A stretch of DNA of 64,000 nt from CAVSKL01 sp963728475 [NCBI: Candidatus Eiseniibacteriota bacterium]. GTDB taxonomy: Bacteria; Eisenbacteria; RBG-16-71-46; JABDJR01. Of the stretch, positions 26,165 through 37,623 are shown piece by piece (within the stretch, counting starts at the first letter, position 1; every line of letters begins with the position of its first letter). A model generated the notes under the pieces. The model searched no databases and was not told the DNA's origin. It was given only the letters and a program-made list of their open reading frames with translations. The stretch covers positions 558,001-622,000 of the forward strand of contig CAVSKL010000001.1 of NCBI GenBank assembly GCA_963728475.1. The letters run 5' to 3'. A program made the translations under genes and the position numbers.

Positions 26165-28417
26165 ATGCCTCGATCCGCTACCCTCCCGGTCCGCTTTTCC
26201 TTGGCCGCCGCCCTCCTGGCTTCCGTCCTTTTCCTCGTTCCGTCCGCGCGCGCCCAGAGCGGCGCGACCGTCGAGGACATGGGCTCGGGCGCGGGATGGA
26301 TCGACGTCGACGGCGACGGCTTGATCGACCTGGTCTACCTCACCCCGGAGGGCCAGGTGAACGTCTTCGGCTTCGATGCCGGCTCGGGCGCCTTCACCGA
26401 CCGGAGCGTCTCGGCCATTCCCGACGCCGTCCGCGCCATGAACAACCCCGCGCTGGGGGTCACCTGCGGCGACGTCAACAACGACGGCTACGTGGACATG
26501 TTCATCACCATGAACGGTCCCAACCTGCTGCTCCTCAACAACGGGGACGGCACCTTCCGGAGCGCCGCCCGCACCGCCGGCATCAAGCCCGGCCTCATCA
26601 AGGACATGTCGGGCAACTGGGTCACCGGCGACGCCCTCTCCTCCAGCGCCGCCTTCCTGGACTACGACAACGACGGACTCCTCGACATCTACGTGGGGAA
26701 CTACATGGGCAACGCCAACCAGCTCTTCCACAACACCGGGGTGGACGAGACCGGCATGCCCCACTTCGTGGACGTGGCTCCCGCTCTCCACCTCGATTTC
26801 GGCCAGGACGGTGAGAGCAACTGGACCCTGGGAGTGGCGGTGGCCGACTACGACAACGACGGGGACATGGACATCTACGTGGCCAACGACTACAACGGCC
26901 CGAACACCGAGTACGGCATCCTGAACCCCGGCGACAACATCCTCTTCCGCAACAACGGCGACGGCACTTTCACCGACGTCTCCCGGGCCTCCCACGCCGA
27001 CGATCCCGGTTGGGCCATGGGCGTCACCTTCGGCGACTACGATCACGACGGGAACCTCGACATCTTCCTGGCCAATTTCTGGCAGGACGCCCTCCTCCAC
27101 AACAACGGGGACGGCACCTTCACCAACGTGGCCAGGGACGCCGGACTCGTCACCGACGGGGCGTGGAACTGGAACGGCTGGGGGACCTCGTTCATCGACT
27201 ACGACAACGACGGCGACCTGGATATCCACGTGGCCAACGGCTACATCCTGAACGACCAGGGGCAGAAGCCGAACGAACCCAACCAGCTCTGGGAGAACAC
27301 CACCGGGTTCTCCGGGGTCACCCACTTCAAGGATGTGAGCCATGCCGCCGGAATCGACGACACCGGGGACGGCCGCGGCGCCGCCTACGGCGACTTCAAC
27401 CACGACGGGTTCCTGGACTTGTTCGTGATCAACAACAACTTCGTCCACGGCCCCGAGGTGGCCCCCACCACCGACCGCCTTCTCTACATCAACATGAAGA
27501 ACGGCACGTTCAAGGACGTGGCCAACTCCGAAGGCATCCGTAACTCGCCCTCCGACGGCAACGGCATGCCTTCCCGGGGCGACTTCAGCCAGAACGACTG
27601 GCTGGAGGTGTCGGTCCGGGGGACGGTGTCCAACCGGAGCGCCATCGGCGCCCGGGTCACCATCCAGAACCAGGGGCACCGGTGGATCGCGGAGCTGGGC
27701 TCGGGCTCCTACTGCTCCCAGAACTCGCCCTACCTGCACTTCGGGCTGGGAACGCTGACCGTGGTGGATTCGGTGGTGGTCCGGTTCCCCAGCGGCCGGA
27801 CCGCGGTCGAGAAGAACGTCCCGCTGAACCAGGTGCTGACCGTGGTGGAGCCGAACCAGACCCCGGTCTCGCTCCTCTCTTTCGCGGTCACCGGGGCCTC
27901 GGACGGGGCGCACATCCGCTGGCAGTACACCGACGACGGCGACGCCGCCGCGTTCACCGTGACCCGCACCGCGGGCGGACGCTCGACCGTGCTCGCCTCC
28001 GACCTCCACCCCGCCGGGGGCGCGGGCGAGTACCTCGACCGTGAGGCGCCGTCGGGGGTGGAGCTGACCTACGCCCTCGACGTGAACTACCGGAACGGGG
28101 GCCGGGAACGGCTGGCCACCCGGACCTTCGTCTACCAGCGGCCCCTGGCCGCGGTGATCCGGCAGAACTTCCCCAACCCGTTCGCCTCCTCCACCGCCAT
28201 CCCGGTGGAATCGGCTCCGGGCGGCGCGGTGCGGGTGGAGGTGTTCGACGCGGCAGGGAGGCTGGTGCGGCGCCTGGACGGGAGCCTGCCCGGGGGCGGG
28301 GGCCTTCTCCGGTGGGACGGCCGGGACGCCTCGGGGCGGCCGGTCCCCGCGGGCACCTACTTCTACCGGGTGGAAGGGACCACCACGAGTCTCAAGATGA
28401 TCCGGCGTCCGCAGTAA
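26165..28417 (+). CDS. Secreted FG-GAP (CRTAC1-like) protein with ASPIC/UnbV and FlgD-like domains
   Basis: A 750-aa exported protein (signal peptide ~1-30). It has multiple VCBS/FG-GAP repeats of the type DYDNDGxxDIYVxN (for example at about residues 160-175 and 235-250), which form a Ca-binding beta-propeller; then an ASPIC/UnbV domain (RSAIGARVTI ... LHFGLG ... VRFPSGR) around 475-560; a short FN3-like stretch; and a FlgD-like tail (VFDAAGRLVRRL, RWDGRDASGRPVPAGTYFYR). Such proteins are abundant at the surface of FCB bacteria; ligand unknown. Convergent with the metallopeptidase gene at 28543. Confidence 0.88.
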   Translation: MPRSATLPVRFSLAAALLASVLFLVPSARAQSGATVEDMGSGAGWIDVDGDGLIDLVYLTPEGQVNVFGFDAGSGAFTDRSVSAIPDAVRAMNNPALGVTCGDVNNDGYVDMFITMNGPNLLLLNNGDGTFRSAARTAGIKPGLIKDMSGNWVTGDALSSSAAFLDYDNDGLLDIYVGNYMGNANQLFHNTGVDETGMPHFVDVAPALHLDFGQDGESNWTLGVAVADYDNDGDMDIYVANDYNGPNTEYGILNPGDNILFRNNGDGTFTDVSRASHADDPGWAMGVTFGDYDHDGNLDIFLANFWQDALLHNNGDGTFTNVARDAGLVTDGAWNWNGWGTSFIDYDNDGDLDIHVANGYILNDQGQKPNEPNQLWENTTGFSGVTHFKDVSHAAGIDDTGDGRGAAYGDFNHDGFLDLFVINNNFVHGPEVAPTTDRLLYINMKNGTFKDVANSEGIRNSPSDGNGMPSRGDFSQNDWLEVSVRGTVSNRSAIGARVTIQNQGHRWIAELGSGSYCSQNSPYLHFGLGTLTVVDSVVVRFPSGRTAVEKNVPLNQVLTVVEPNQTPVSLLSFAVTGASDGAHIRWQYTDDGDAAAFTVTRTAGGRSTVLASDLHPAGGAGEYLDREAPSGVELTYALDVNYRNGGRERLATRTFVYQRPLAAVIRQNFPNPFASSTAIPVESAPGGAVRVEVFDAAGRLVRRLDGSLPGGGGLLRWDGRDASGRPVPAGTYFYRVEGTTTSLKMIRRPQ

Positions 28418-28542
28418 CGATCGCGATCCCCCCGGCGGGAAGTCGGAGCCCGGGCGGTCTGGGCACGTTCACGCGAGGTCCGGCTTCCGGCTTCCCGCCA
28501 CCCCTCGTTCCCGGCCGTTCCCCTGTCCGGCCGGGAGCGCGC

Positions 28543-31500
28543 TCAGCGCGAGATCCGGACCAGCTTCCGTACCTCCACCTGCCGGTCCGCCTGGAACCGG
28601 TAGAAGTAGATCCCGGGAGCGGTGGGGCGGCCGGTCTCGTCCTCGCCGTTCCAACCCGCCACCTGGTCGCCGGCGGCCAGCTCCCGGTCGAGGAGGGTGC
28701 GCACCCGGCGGCCGGCCACGTCGAATACGTCCACCCGGACGTGGGCGCCGCGGTTCAACCGGAAGCCCACCGAGACCGCGGCGGTGAAGGGATTGGGGAA
28801 GGGGGCGCCCAGGGCCACCGCCAGGGCCGGAGTTGCCGGCGGGGGCGCCACCGGCACGCGGTCGTCCTCCACCACGTCGAGCACGCGGTCGAGGTCGGGA
28901 TGCACAATCACGTTGTAGTGCCCCGAGGGCCAGTAAACCTCGACCGAGTCCACCGAGGCCCCGTCGGGGAAGCCGAAGGACTCGGGCAGGAGCCCCCGCG
29001 ACGCCCAGCCGGTTTCCGTCCCCAGCTGCCGGAACTGGGTCGCGGCGCCGGCGTGGACCACGATGTCCGCCCCGATCCCGTCGCGGTTCGAGTACACCCC
29101 GGTCAGCTTGACCTGGAGCCAGGAGCGGGGGGCGGCCCCGTTCTGGACCTGGTTCCGGTAGAGGAGATTGGGATAGCAGGTCTGCCCGCAGGCCTGGGAC
29201 ACGTAGAGGTCGGGGTCGCCGTCCCCGTCGTAGTCGGCCCAGCCGCAACCGAACTCGGGGGCGGCGGCGTTGCCGGTGGCCTGGGAAACCCGGACCATGG
29301 TGCCGCCCAGGTTCTGGAAGAGCCCATCGATCCCGGTGAGGTTGACCACGAAGAGGTCGAGGTCCCCGTCCAGGTCATAGTCCACCAGCGCCGATCCGAG
29401 CGCGGTGCCGGGGTCGTTCACCCCGTAGCGGGCGGCCTCGTCGGTGAACACGCCGTTCCCATGATTCAGGTAGAGCGCGTTCGGACCCGAGGCGGCCACG
29501 AAGAGATCCAGCCGCCCGTCCCCGTTCACGTCTCCCCAGGTCGCACCGCTCGCAGGGACGTCGGAGGCCATCCCCGCCGCCGCGGTCACATCCTCGAAGG
29601 TGTTCCCGCCCAGGTTGTGGAAGAGCCGGTGCCCCGGCGCCTGGTTGTAGGCGATGAAGAGATCGGGAAGGCGGTCGCCGTCGTAGTCGGCCCAGGCGCA
29701 CCCGTAGGCGCCGTCGCCCGGGTCCGGAGGGAAGCCGAAGCCGGCCTGGGGGGCCACGTCGGTGAAGGTGCCGTCCCCGTCGTTGTGCCACAGGGCCGAG
29801 GGCCCGTCGCGGCGGATCACGAACAGGTCCAGCCGTCCGTCGTTGTCGGCGTCCACCCACGCCGCGTCGCCTTCCTTGCCGACGTCGGCGACCCCGGAGG
29901 CGGCGGTGACGTCGGAGAAGCCGCCGCTTCCGCCGTTGTGGAAGAGCCCATGGTCGGAGAGGAAGAGGTCGGGCCGCCCGTCGTTGTCGTAGTCGCCCCA
30001 CGCCGCCGCGATCCCCCCCTCGGCCGCGCTCAGGCCGGCCGCGGTCTTGGACGAGACGAACGTTCCGTTCCCCTGGTTCCGGAAGAGCGCGTCCACCGCC
30101 GCCGGACCCCCGGGGGCGCTGTTGTTGACCAGGTAGAGGTCGGGCCGGCCGTCGCCGTCGTAGTCCGCCCACCCCACCCCCACCCCGAACCCCGGATTCT
30201 GCACCGCCGCGGCCGAGGCCACGTCGTTGAGGGAGACCGCGGTAGCGATTCCGGCCATGGCGCGAACGTCGTAGGAGCCGTACTGGGCGTAGGCCGCCTT
30301 GCCGGTGAATTCGCGCCGCAGCTTCACCAGGTAGTTTCCGGTGGCGGCGGCGGTGAAGGTCACCTGGGAGGCCGGCGACTCCTGGGTCTGGTTCCCGTTG
30401 AAGGCGACCCGCGTCCCGGAGGGATCGAAGACCTCCAGATAGGTGTCCCCGAAGTTCCCCACGTTCAGCGTCTGGACGGTCATGGGCATCCCCGCGGTGA
30501 GCGACAGGACGTGGTAGTCCACGTCGCCGGCGGGGTAGAAGGTGTGGTGGAAGGGGGTCCCGTCCACCGGCAGGGGCCGGGCGGAGGTCGAATCCCCGTC
30601 GGCCTCCTCGGAATCGGGATAGAACTCGGAACCGAGCGCGGCGAACAGGGCCCGCATCCCGGTCTCGTGGCCGTTCTGGACCAGGGGGGAGAACCAGCCG
30701 TCCCAGAAGTCCTCCAGGGTCACCGTATCCGCGGTCTTCATGGGTCCGGTGAGCACCGCCCAGGTGTCGCTCATCGGGAGCGCGAGGGGATCGTCGTCCA
30801 CCCCGGGCCAGGAGTCGGGGGTATCCGGCCCGTCCTCGACGTCCCACAGGGTGGCCTGCACCGCGACCTCGGAGCCGTCCCCGCGGGCCCCGAAGCTCGG
30901 TCCTTCGCACTCGAACGAGAAGTTCAGCTGGCCGGCCCCCGGCTTCCCGGTGGTGTCCACGTACCAGGTGGGGTCGGGATCCCCGGCATAAGCCCGGGCC
31001 GCGGCCTGGAAGTACGAGGCCCAGCCCTCGCTCCAGGCCAGGCGGGGGTCCTCGTTCTGGTCGTCCAGGTAGTGGGTCCCCCCCGGCGACTGGTCCCTGG
31101 AGTAGTTCCAGGCCACGTAATGGCCGAACTCGTGGATGATCACGCAGTCGTCGTAGCCCTCCTCGCCGAGGAGGTCGATGACGGAGCCGCCGTGGACGTA
31201 ATAGGTCCCGTTCACGGTTTCGGAGGGCGCCCAGTTCATGGTGAGAGCCACCCCGGGGGGAGCGCCGGTCAGGGACTGGACGAACAGGATCGCGTCCACG
31301 CAGGAGTCGAGAATGTTGAACGCCTCTCCTCCGCCCGCGACCTGGAGGTCCCCCGGCTCCACCACGAAGTCGCCGGTATACGTGCCGGTGGAGGGCTTCT
31401 GCAGGGGCCCGCTGGTCGCGCTGTAGATCACGTTGAAGCCCTGGACCCGGATGTCGGTCACCGGTCCCCCGGCCACCGCGCCTCCCGTCCGGCTCATGAT

Positions 31501-32292
31501 CCGCACGGTGAAGACGTCCCCGCCGGCGGCGTTGGTGGAGAATGAATAGGCGCCGGTGCCGTCGGTGGTTCCCGAGAGCGCCAGCACGCCGTTCCGGAGG
31601 AGGTCCACCTGGGCGTACCGGATGGGCTTGAGCGGATTCTGCGAGTCCTGGGCGTACACGAAACCGTTCCGGTCGAAGACCCGGTCCCGGTAGTAGAAGT
31701 GGCCGTCGAAGGTGGCGGGGAGCGCGGCCATGCCCGCCCCCGCGGCCGGCGCGTGCGTCTCCGAGGCCCCCCCGCCCAGCGGCGCCGCGGGCACGTCCAG
31801 AAGCTCCTCGCCCCGTGAGGTCCGGATCCGGCGCGCGGCCGCGGCGGGGACGCGGACCGCGGGCGGGGTGGGATCGAAGGCGGCCCCGGCCCGGTAGCGG
31901 AATCCGCTGCCGGTCTCGACCTCGGCCCGGGCGGTGAGCGCGCCCACCGCCCCCGAGGGAACCAGGATCCGCAGCGGAAAGGTCAGGGTCCGGTCCACCG
32001 GCGGCGTTCCGTCGTACTCGGGGAGGGGGCCGTCCACGCTGACCCCGGCGGGGACGGTAACGGTCAGGCGCACCGACGCCACGGGGAGCCGCGCGGTGAG
32101 GTGCAGCTCCGTCCGGATCCAGCGCCCCGCCACCGGAGGCGTGTCGGCGGTCCAGGAGAGCTGCACCGCGGCCTCGGGCTTGGGCGCGGCGAGGGCGGGG
32201 GCCGGGAAGGCGGCCGCCACGGCCAGAGCCAGCCCCCAGACCGGCGCCCGGACGGCGGCGAGGCGATGCGACGGGGACCAGGTGGGGCTCAT
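28543..32292 (-). CDS. Secreted zinc metallopeptidase-like protein with PPC, FG-GAP, ASPIC/UnbV and FlgD-like domains
   Basis: A 1249-aa modular exported protein. Order: signal peptide (~1-36), an Ig-like N-region, a zinc-binding HEFGH at residues 387-391 followed by LAWSEGWASYF (candidate third ligand Glu), a pre-peptidase C-terminal (PPC) domain (DVDYHVLSLTAGMP), at least six FG-GAP/VCBS units (ADYDGDGRPDLY type), an ASPIC/UnbV region, and a FlgD-like tail. The HExxH-plus-Glu arrangement supports a peptidase, but the family is not one I can name. The same architecture (HExxH plus FlgD tail) recurs at 48888-52568. The start has no strong ribosome site. Confidence 0.85.
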   Translation of the reverse strand: MSPTWSPSHRLAAVRAPVWGLALAVAAAFPAPALAAPKPEAAVQLSWTADTPPVAGRWIRTELHLTARLPVASVRLTVTVPAGVSVDGPLPEYDGTPPVDRTLTFPLRILVPSGAVGALTARAEVETGSGFRYRAGAAFDPTPPAVRVPAAAARRIRTSRGEELLDVPAAPLGGGASETHAPAAGAGMAALPATFDGHFYYRDRVFDRNGFVYAQDSQNPLKPIRYAQVDLLRNGVLALSGTTDGTGAYSFSTNAAGGDVFTVRIMSRTGGAVAGGPVTDIRVQGFNVIYSATSGPLQKPSTGTYTGDFVVEPGDLQVAGGGEAFNILDSCVDAILFVQSLTGAPPGVALTMNWAPSETVNGTYYVHGGSVIDLLGEEGYDDCVIIHEFGHYVAWNYSRDQSPGGTHYLDDQNEDPRLAWSEGWASYFQAAARAYAGDPDPTWYVDTTGKPGAGQLNFSFECEGPSFGARGDGSEVAVQATLWDVEDGPDTPDSWPGVDDDPLALPMSDTWAVLTGPMKTADTVTLEDFWDGWFSPLVQNGHETGMRALFAALGSEFYPDSEEADGDSTSARPLPVDGTPFHHTFYPAGDVDYHVLSLTAGMPMTVQTLNVGNFGDTYLEVFDPSGTRVAFNGNQTQESPASQVTFTAAATGNYLVKLRREFTGKAAYAQYGSYDVRAMAGIATAVSLNDVASAAAVQNPGFGVGVGWADYDGDGRPDLYLVNNSAPGGPAAVDALFRNQGNGTFVSSKTAAGLSAAEGGIAAAWGDYDNDGRPDLFLSDHGLFHNGGSGGFSDVTAASGVADVGKEGDAAWVDADNDGRLDLFVIRRDGPSALWHNDGDGTFTDVAPQAGFGFPPDPGDGAYGCAWADYDGDRLPDLFIAYNQAPGHRLFHNLGGNTFEDVTAAAGMASDVPASGATWGDVNGDGRLDLFVAASGPNALYLNHGNGVFTDEAARYGVNDPGTALGSALVDYDLDGDLDLFVVNLTGIDGLFQNLGGTMVRVSQATGNAAAPEFGCGWADYDGDGDPDLYVSQACGQTCYPNLLYRNQVQNGAAPRSWLQVKLTGVYSNRDGIGADIVVHAGAATQFRQLGTETGWASRGLLPESFGFPDGASVDSVEVYWPSGHYNVIVHPDLDRVLDVVEDDRVPVAPPPATPALAVALGAPFPNPFTAAVSVGFRLNRGAHVRVDVFDVAGRRVRTLLDRELAAGDQVAGWNGEDETGRPTAPGIYFYRFQADRQVEVRKLVRISR

Positions 32293-32388
32293 GAACCGGG
32301 ACTTTCGGGGTGCGAGGTGCGGGGGGGGAGACCGGCTATGAGTTTAGCCGTCCTCACCCCCCCGCGCAAAGCCCCGGTTGAGCCCGGG

Positions 32389-33636
32389 TCAGCGTAGCCG
32401 GACCAGCCTGGCGGTTCCGGCGGGGCGGCCGTCCACGGTAAGCCGCACGAAGAAGATCCCGTCCCCGGCGGCGGTGCCGGCATCGGTATGCCCGTCCCAG
32501 GTGAGGGTGGTTCCCGCCTCCGGAAGCGGCCCCCGGTAGAGGGCGCGCACCGGGCGGCCGGCGACGTCGAAGACCTCGGCGCGCGCGTCCCGCCCCGAGG
32601 GTCCGCCGTCGCGGCTCCCCCGCAACGCCACCGTCACCGCGCGGAACGCGGGATTGGGATAGACGGAGACCGCCGGCGGCGGACGGAGGCCCGCCGCGTC
32701 CCCGGGAACCGCGGTCACCGCATACACGTACTTGGCGATCCGGTTGGCACCGGTGTCGGCCACGTACACCTTCACTCCGTTCCCGGGGCTGGCCGCCACC
32801 CCGCGCGGCTGGACCAGGGTGTCGGAGGAGGTGGAGTTCCACTGGGCGATGTAGAGCCCGTTGCGGTTGAACTTCTGGATGCGCCCGTTCCCGGAGTCCG
32901 CGGCATAGACCGCCTCGTTGATGTCGGCGGCGAGGGCGTTCACCGCGGAGAACTGCCCGGGGCCGCTCCCGAAGGTGCCCCAGTACCGCACAAACCTGCC
33001 GGAAGTGGTGAACTCCTGGATGCGATTGTTGCAGCTGTCGGCCACGTACACCTTGCCCGAGGCGGTGACCGCGATCCCGGAGGGACAGCGGAGTTCCCCG
33101 GGGCCGCTCCCGCTCGTCCCCCAGCTGCTCACGTAGCCGCCCCCGGAGCTGAAGACCTGGACGCGGTCGTTGCCGCCGTCGGTCACGTAGACGTAGCCGT
33201 CCACGTCGAACGCCACCCCCCAGGGAAAGTTGAACTGCCCGGCCGCGGTGCCGAACGAGCCCCAGGCCGAGAGGAAGTCGCCGGTGGCAGAGAAGCGCAC
33301 CACGCGGTTGTTCCCCGAGTCCGCCACGTAGACCTGTCCGGAGGCGGCCACCGCGATCCCCCAGGGATTGTTGACCCCGCCCCACTTGCCCAGGAAATTG
33401 CCGTCGGAATCGAAGTGCTCGATCCGGCCGTTGTTGGCGTCGGCCACATAGACGTCGCCGTTGGGAGCCACCGCCAGGGCGCGGGGGCCGTTGAACCCGC
33501 CGTCGGACGCCTCCAGGCCGCAGCAGGCCAGCGATCCCCAGGTGCCGACGGGGTCCGGGGGCAAATCCGCCCGAACCGCCGGGGCCATTGCCCCGATTCC
33601 AATTGCAAGAAAGCATCCAACCAATAGGCTTCGCAT
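32389..33636 (-). CDS. Secreted NHL-repeat beta-propeller with FlgD-like tail
   Basis: A 415-aa exported protein. After a signal peptide (~1-23) come about six NHL repeats of the type GIAVxxxGxVYVADSxNNR, forming a six-bladed propeller, then a FlgD-like C-terminal domain (VFDVAGRPVRAL, TWDGHTDAG). ATG 33636 is used because the signal peptide begins there; the frame extends 11 codons further. It lies 96 bp downstream of nothing coding and 96 bp before the metallopeptidase start, so the two may share a transcript. Confidence 0.87.
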   Translation of the reverse strand: MRSLLVGCFLAIGIGAMAPAVRADLPPDPVGTWGSLACCGLEASDGGFNGPRALAVAPNGDVYVADANNGRIEHFDSDGNFLGKWGGVNNPWGIAVAASGQVYVADSGNNRVVRFSATGDFLSAWGSFGTAAGQFNFPWGVAFDVDGYVYVTDGGNDRVQVFSSGGGYVSSWGTSGSGPGELRCPSGIAVTASGKVYVADSCNNRIQEFTTSGRFVRYWGTFGSGPGQFSAVNALAADINEAVYAADSGNGRIQKFNRNGLYIAQWNSTSSDTLVQPRGVAASPGNGVKVYVADTGANRIAKYVYAVTAVPGDAAGLRPPPAVSVYPNPAFRAVTVALRGSRDGGPSGRDARAEVFDVAGRPVRALYRGPLPEAGTTLTWDGHTDAGTAAGDGIFFVRLTVDGRPAGTARLVRLR

Positions 33637-34227
33637 CCAGGTACCCTCGTCGTGGGAGCTCGGGAACATCCCGCCGCCCCGGGCCGGTCACCTTGCCTCG
33701 CAACACCTTGCGCGACCGGAGCCCGCTTCGGCGGCGGACCGCCCCTTCCGCTCCGCCTCCGGCTGGGCCGGCAACGGCGCGGACGGCGCAGCGCCATGTT
33801 CCACTTTACTCTGCCAGAAGCATGCCACGCGAACCGGAGGCGCCGGGATGGCCGGCGCGCCTTCCGGGGCGTTCCAGAAACAGACGATTCGTGCCATTTG
33901 GGCAAAACGACCCGGTGGCGAACAGGGAGCGCTTCAATATGCGACACACAGGAAAGATTGCATAAGTCCCCTATATTGCTGTATGTTTACGGGACTGAAG
34001 AACGCCTCGTGAGCCGCGTGGCATTGACATTGCCTTTGGTATTTACCGGTGGACGTCAAGGGCCCTTGATCGTTGCCCAATTGGCACCCGGGGCGCGCCA
34101 CCGAATTTTCAAGCACACAGGTTCTTCCAGCTCGCAGGCTCTTCGAGCGCGCCGGGACCTCGGATCCGGGGCTCGGGGCCCGCACCCATCACCGTACACC
34201 GAACGAAACGAGAGAAGGAGTTGGACC
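33637..34227. other. Divergent non-coding region between the NHL gene and groES
   Basis: Nearly 600 bp without a credible gene. It holds the candidate groES promoter (33958-33987) and an AGTCCC/GGGACT inverted repeat overlapping its -10 (33965-33970 and 33991-33996). No CIRCE element (TTAGCACTC-N9-GAGTGCTAA) is visible, and I see no tRNA or known RNA. Confidence 0.5.
33958..33987 (+). promoter_or_regulatory. Candidate groESL promoter
   Basis: TTGCAT (33958-33963), 18-bp spacer, TATGTT (33982-33987). The spacer and -10 lie within the AGTCCC/GGGACT inverted repeat, which could be an operator. Leader to groES would be about 235 nt. Moderate at best. Confidence 0.4.
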
Positions 34228-34515
34228 ATGAAGGTCACCCCGCTTTCCGATCGCGTTCTGATCCGCCGGCTCGAGGCCGCGGAAGAGAAGCGCGGCGGCA
34301 TCATCATTCCCGACACGGCCAAGGAGAAGCCCCAGCAGGGCGAGATCATCTCGGTCGGCCCGGGCCGGCTGACCGAGGACGGCAAGCGCGTGGAGCCCGA
34401 GGTGAAGAAGGGGCAGCGCGTCCTGATCGGGAAGTACGCCGGCACCGAGGTCAAGATCGACGGGCAGGAGTTCATCATCCTCCGGGAAGACGACATCCTC
34501 GGGATCCTGGGCTGA
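34228..34515 (+). CDS. groES: Co-chaperonin GroES
   Basis: The 95-aa lid of the GroEL chaperonin. [10 protein letters not shown] at the N-terminus, the mobile loop [20 protein letters not shown] and the C-terminal [14 protein letters not shown] are textbook. GAGAAGGAG stands 9 bp before the ATG. Followed after 114 bp by groEL on the same strand. Confidence 0.98.
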   Translation: MKVTPLSDRVLIRRLEAAEEKRGGIIIPDTAKEKPQQGEIISVGPGRLTEDGKRVEPEVKKGQRVLIGKYAGTEVKIDGQEFIILREDDILGILG

Positions 34516-36282
<1,767 letters not shown>

Positions 36283-36308
36283 GTCCGTTCCGTCCGCTTC
36301 GTTGCGTG

Positions 36309-36346
36309 CGGGAGCCCCGGGGGAAACCCCGGGGCTCCCGTCTTTT
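36309..36346 (+). terminator. Strong intrinsic terminator of groESL
   Basis: A perfect 14-bp stem (36309-36322 with 36327-36340) closed by a GAAA tetraloop and followed by TCTTTT. Confidence 0.92.
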
Positions 36347-36433
36347 CCCCCGGGCCGCCGCGGCGGAGGCCTGTGCCATAATTCCCCGGTTCCGGACGCC
36401 GCCCCGCCTCCGCCCATGCCAAGGAGATCCGCC

Positions 36434-37609
36434 GTGCCCGACTTCGGCCGCCACATGCTCGCCCACTGGTGCCTCGATCCCACCATCACCTACCTCAATC
36501 ACGGCACCGTGGGCGCGCCCCCCCGCGTGGTGCTGGAGGCCCAGCAGGCGGTGCGGGAGGAGATCGAGCGCCAGCCCGCGCGGTTTCTCCTGCGCGAGGT
36601 GTCGGGGGTGGGGGCGCCCGCGGGGAGCACCCCAAGGCTCCGCGCCGCCGCCGCCGAGGTCGCCGCGTTCCTGGGCGCCCGGGGGGACGACCTGGTGTTC
36701 GTGGACAACGCCACCACCGGGGTGAACGCGGTGCTCGGTTCGCTGGACCTGCGCGAAGGGGACGAGATCCTGGTCACCGACCACACCTACGGGGCGGTGG
36801 CCCACGCCGCGGGATATTACGCCCGCCGGCGGGGGGCGGCGGTGCGCGGGGTGGACCTGCCGCACCCGGTCGCGGGACCGGACGCGGTGGTGGAGGCGGT
36901 GGCCTCGGCCCTGACCCCCCGGACCCGGGTGGCGGTGGTGGACCACGTCACCTCGGAGAGCGCGCTCGTCCTCCCGGTGGCCGGGATCGCCGCGCGCTGC
37001 CGTAAGAACGGCACCCGGGTCCTGGTGGACGGCGCCCATGCCCCGGGCGCGATCCCCGTCGACATCCCCGCCCTGGGGGTGGACTGGTACACCGGGAACC
37101 TCCACAAGTGGGGCTACTCCGCCCGGAGCTGCGGGATCCTGTGGGCGGCCCCGGAGCGTCAGGCCGGGCTCCATCCCCCGGTGATCTCGTGGGGGCTCGA
37201 CCAGGGCTTCGCGATGGAATTCGACTGGACCGGCACCCGGGACCCCTCGGCGTGCCTCACCGCGCCGCGGGGACTGGAGTTCATGCGGGAGCTGGGAGTG
37301 GACGCGGTGCGAACCTACAATCACGGGCTCGCGGTGGAGGCGGCGCGGTACCTGGCCGGCCGGTTCGGGACCCGGTTCGACACCCCCGAGTCGATGATCG
37401 GGACCATGGCCACCGTCCCTCTCCCGCGGGGGACGGGATCCACCCGGGAGGAGGCGCTGGCGCTCCGGGCGGCGATCTTCGGCGAGGACCGGATCGAGAT
37501 CCAGCTCCACGCCGGGCACGGGGGGCTGCTGGCGCGGGTCTCGGGGCAGGTTTACAACGACATGGCCGACGTGGAGCGGCTGGCGGAGGCGGTGCTGGCC
37601 CGGGCCTGA
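36434..37609 (+). CDS. PLP-dependent class V aminotransferase (isopenicillin-N epimerase-like)
   Basis: A 391-aa fold-type I PLP enzyme. LNHGTVGAPPR at the N-terminus, DNATTGVN (PLP phosphate region), DGAHAPGAIP (Asp binding the pyridine N) and TGNLHKWGYS (Schiff-base Lys) are all present; this pattern is the isopenicillin-N-epimerase-like branch, also containing cysteine desulfurase-like enzymes. The GTG start at 36434 is chosen because AAGGAG lies 7 bp upstream. Substrate unknown. It stands alone: terminator before it, convergent lipoprotein after it (14 bp). Confidence 0.88.
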   Translation: MPDFGRHMLAHWCLDPTITYLNHGTVGAPPRVVLEAQQAVREEIERQPARFLLREVSGVGAPAGSTPRLRAAAAEVAAFLGARGDDLVFVDNATTGVNAVLGSLDLREGDEILVTDHTYGAVAHAAGYYARRRGAAVRGVDLPHPVAGPDAVVEAVASALTPRTRVAVVDHVTSESALVLPVAGIAARCRKNGTRVLVDGAHAPGAIPVDIPALGVDWYTGNLHKWGYSARSCGILWAAPERQAGLHPPVISWGLDQGFAMEFDWTGTRDPSACLTAPRGLEFMRELGVDAVRTYNHGLAVEAARYLAGRFGTRFDTPESMIGTMATVPLPRGTGSTREEALALRAAIFGEDRIEIQLHAGHGGLLARVSGQVYNDMADVERLAEAVLARA

Positions 37610-37623
37610 CCTCCCGGCCGGGA

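Noticed and set aside
33900-34227. CIRCE heat-shock operator upstream of groES
   Set aside because: The TTAGCACTC-N9-GAGTGCTAA inverted repeat is not present; only a shorter AGTCCC/GGGACT pair is seen.
37612-37623. 12-bp palindrome TCCCGGCCGGGA as terminator
   Set aside because: No loop, no T-run; it only fills the short gap between convergent genes.
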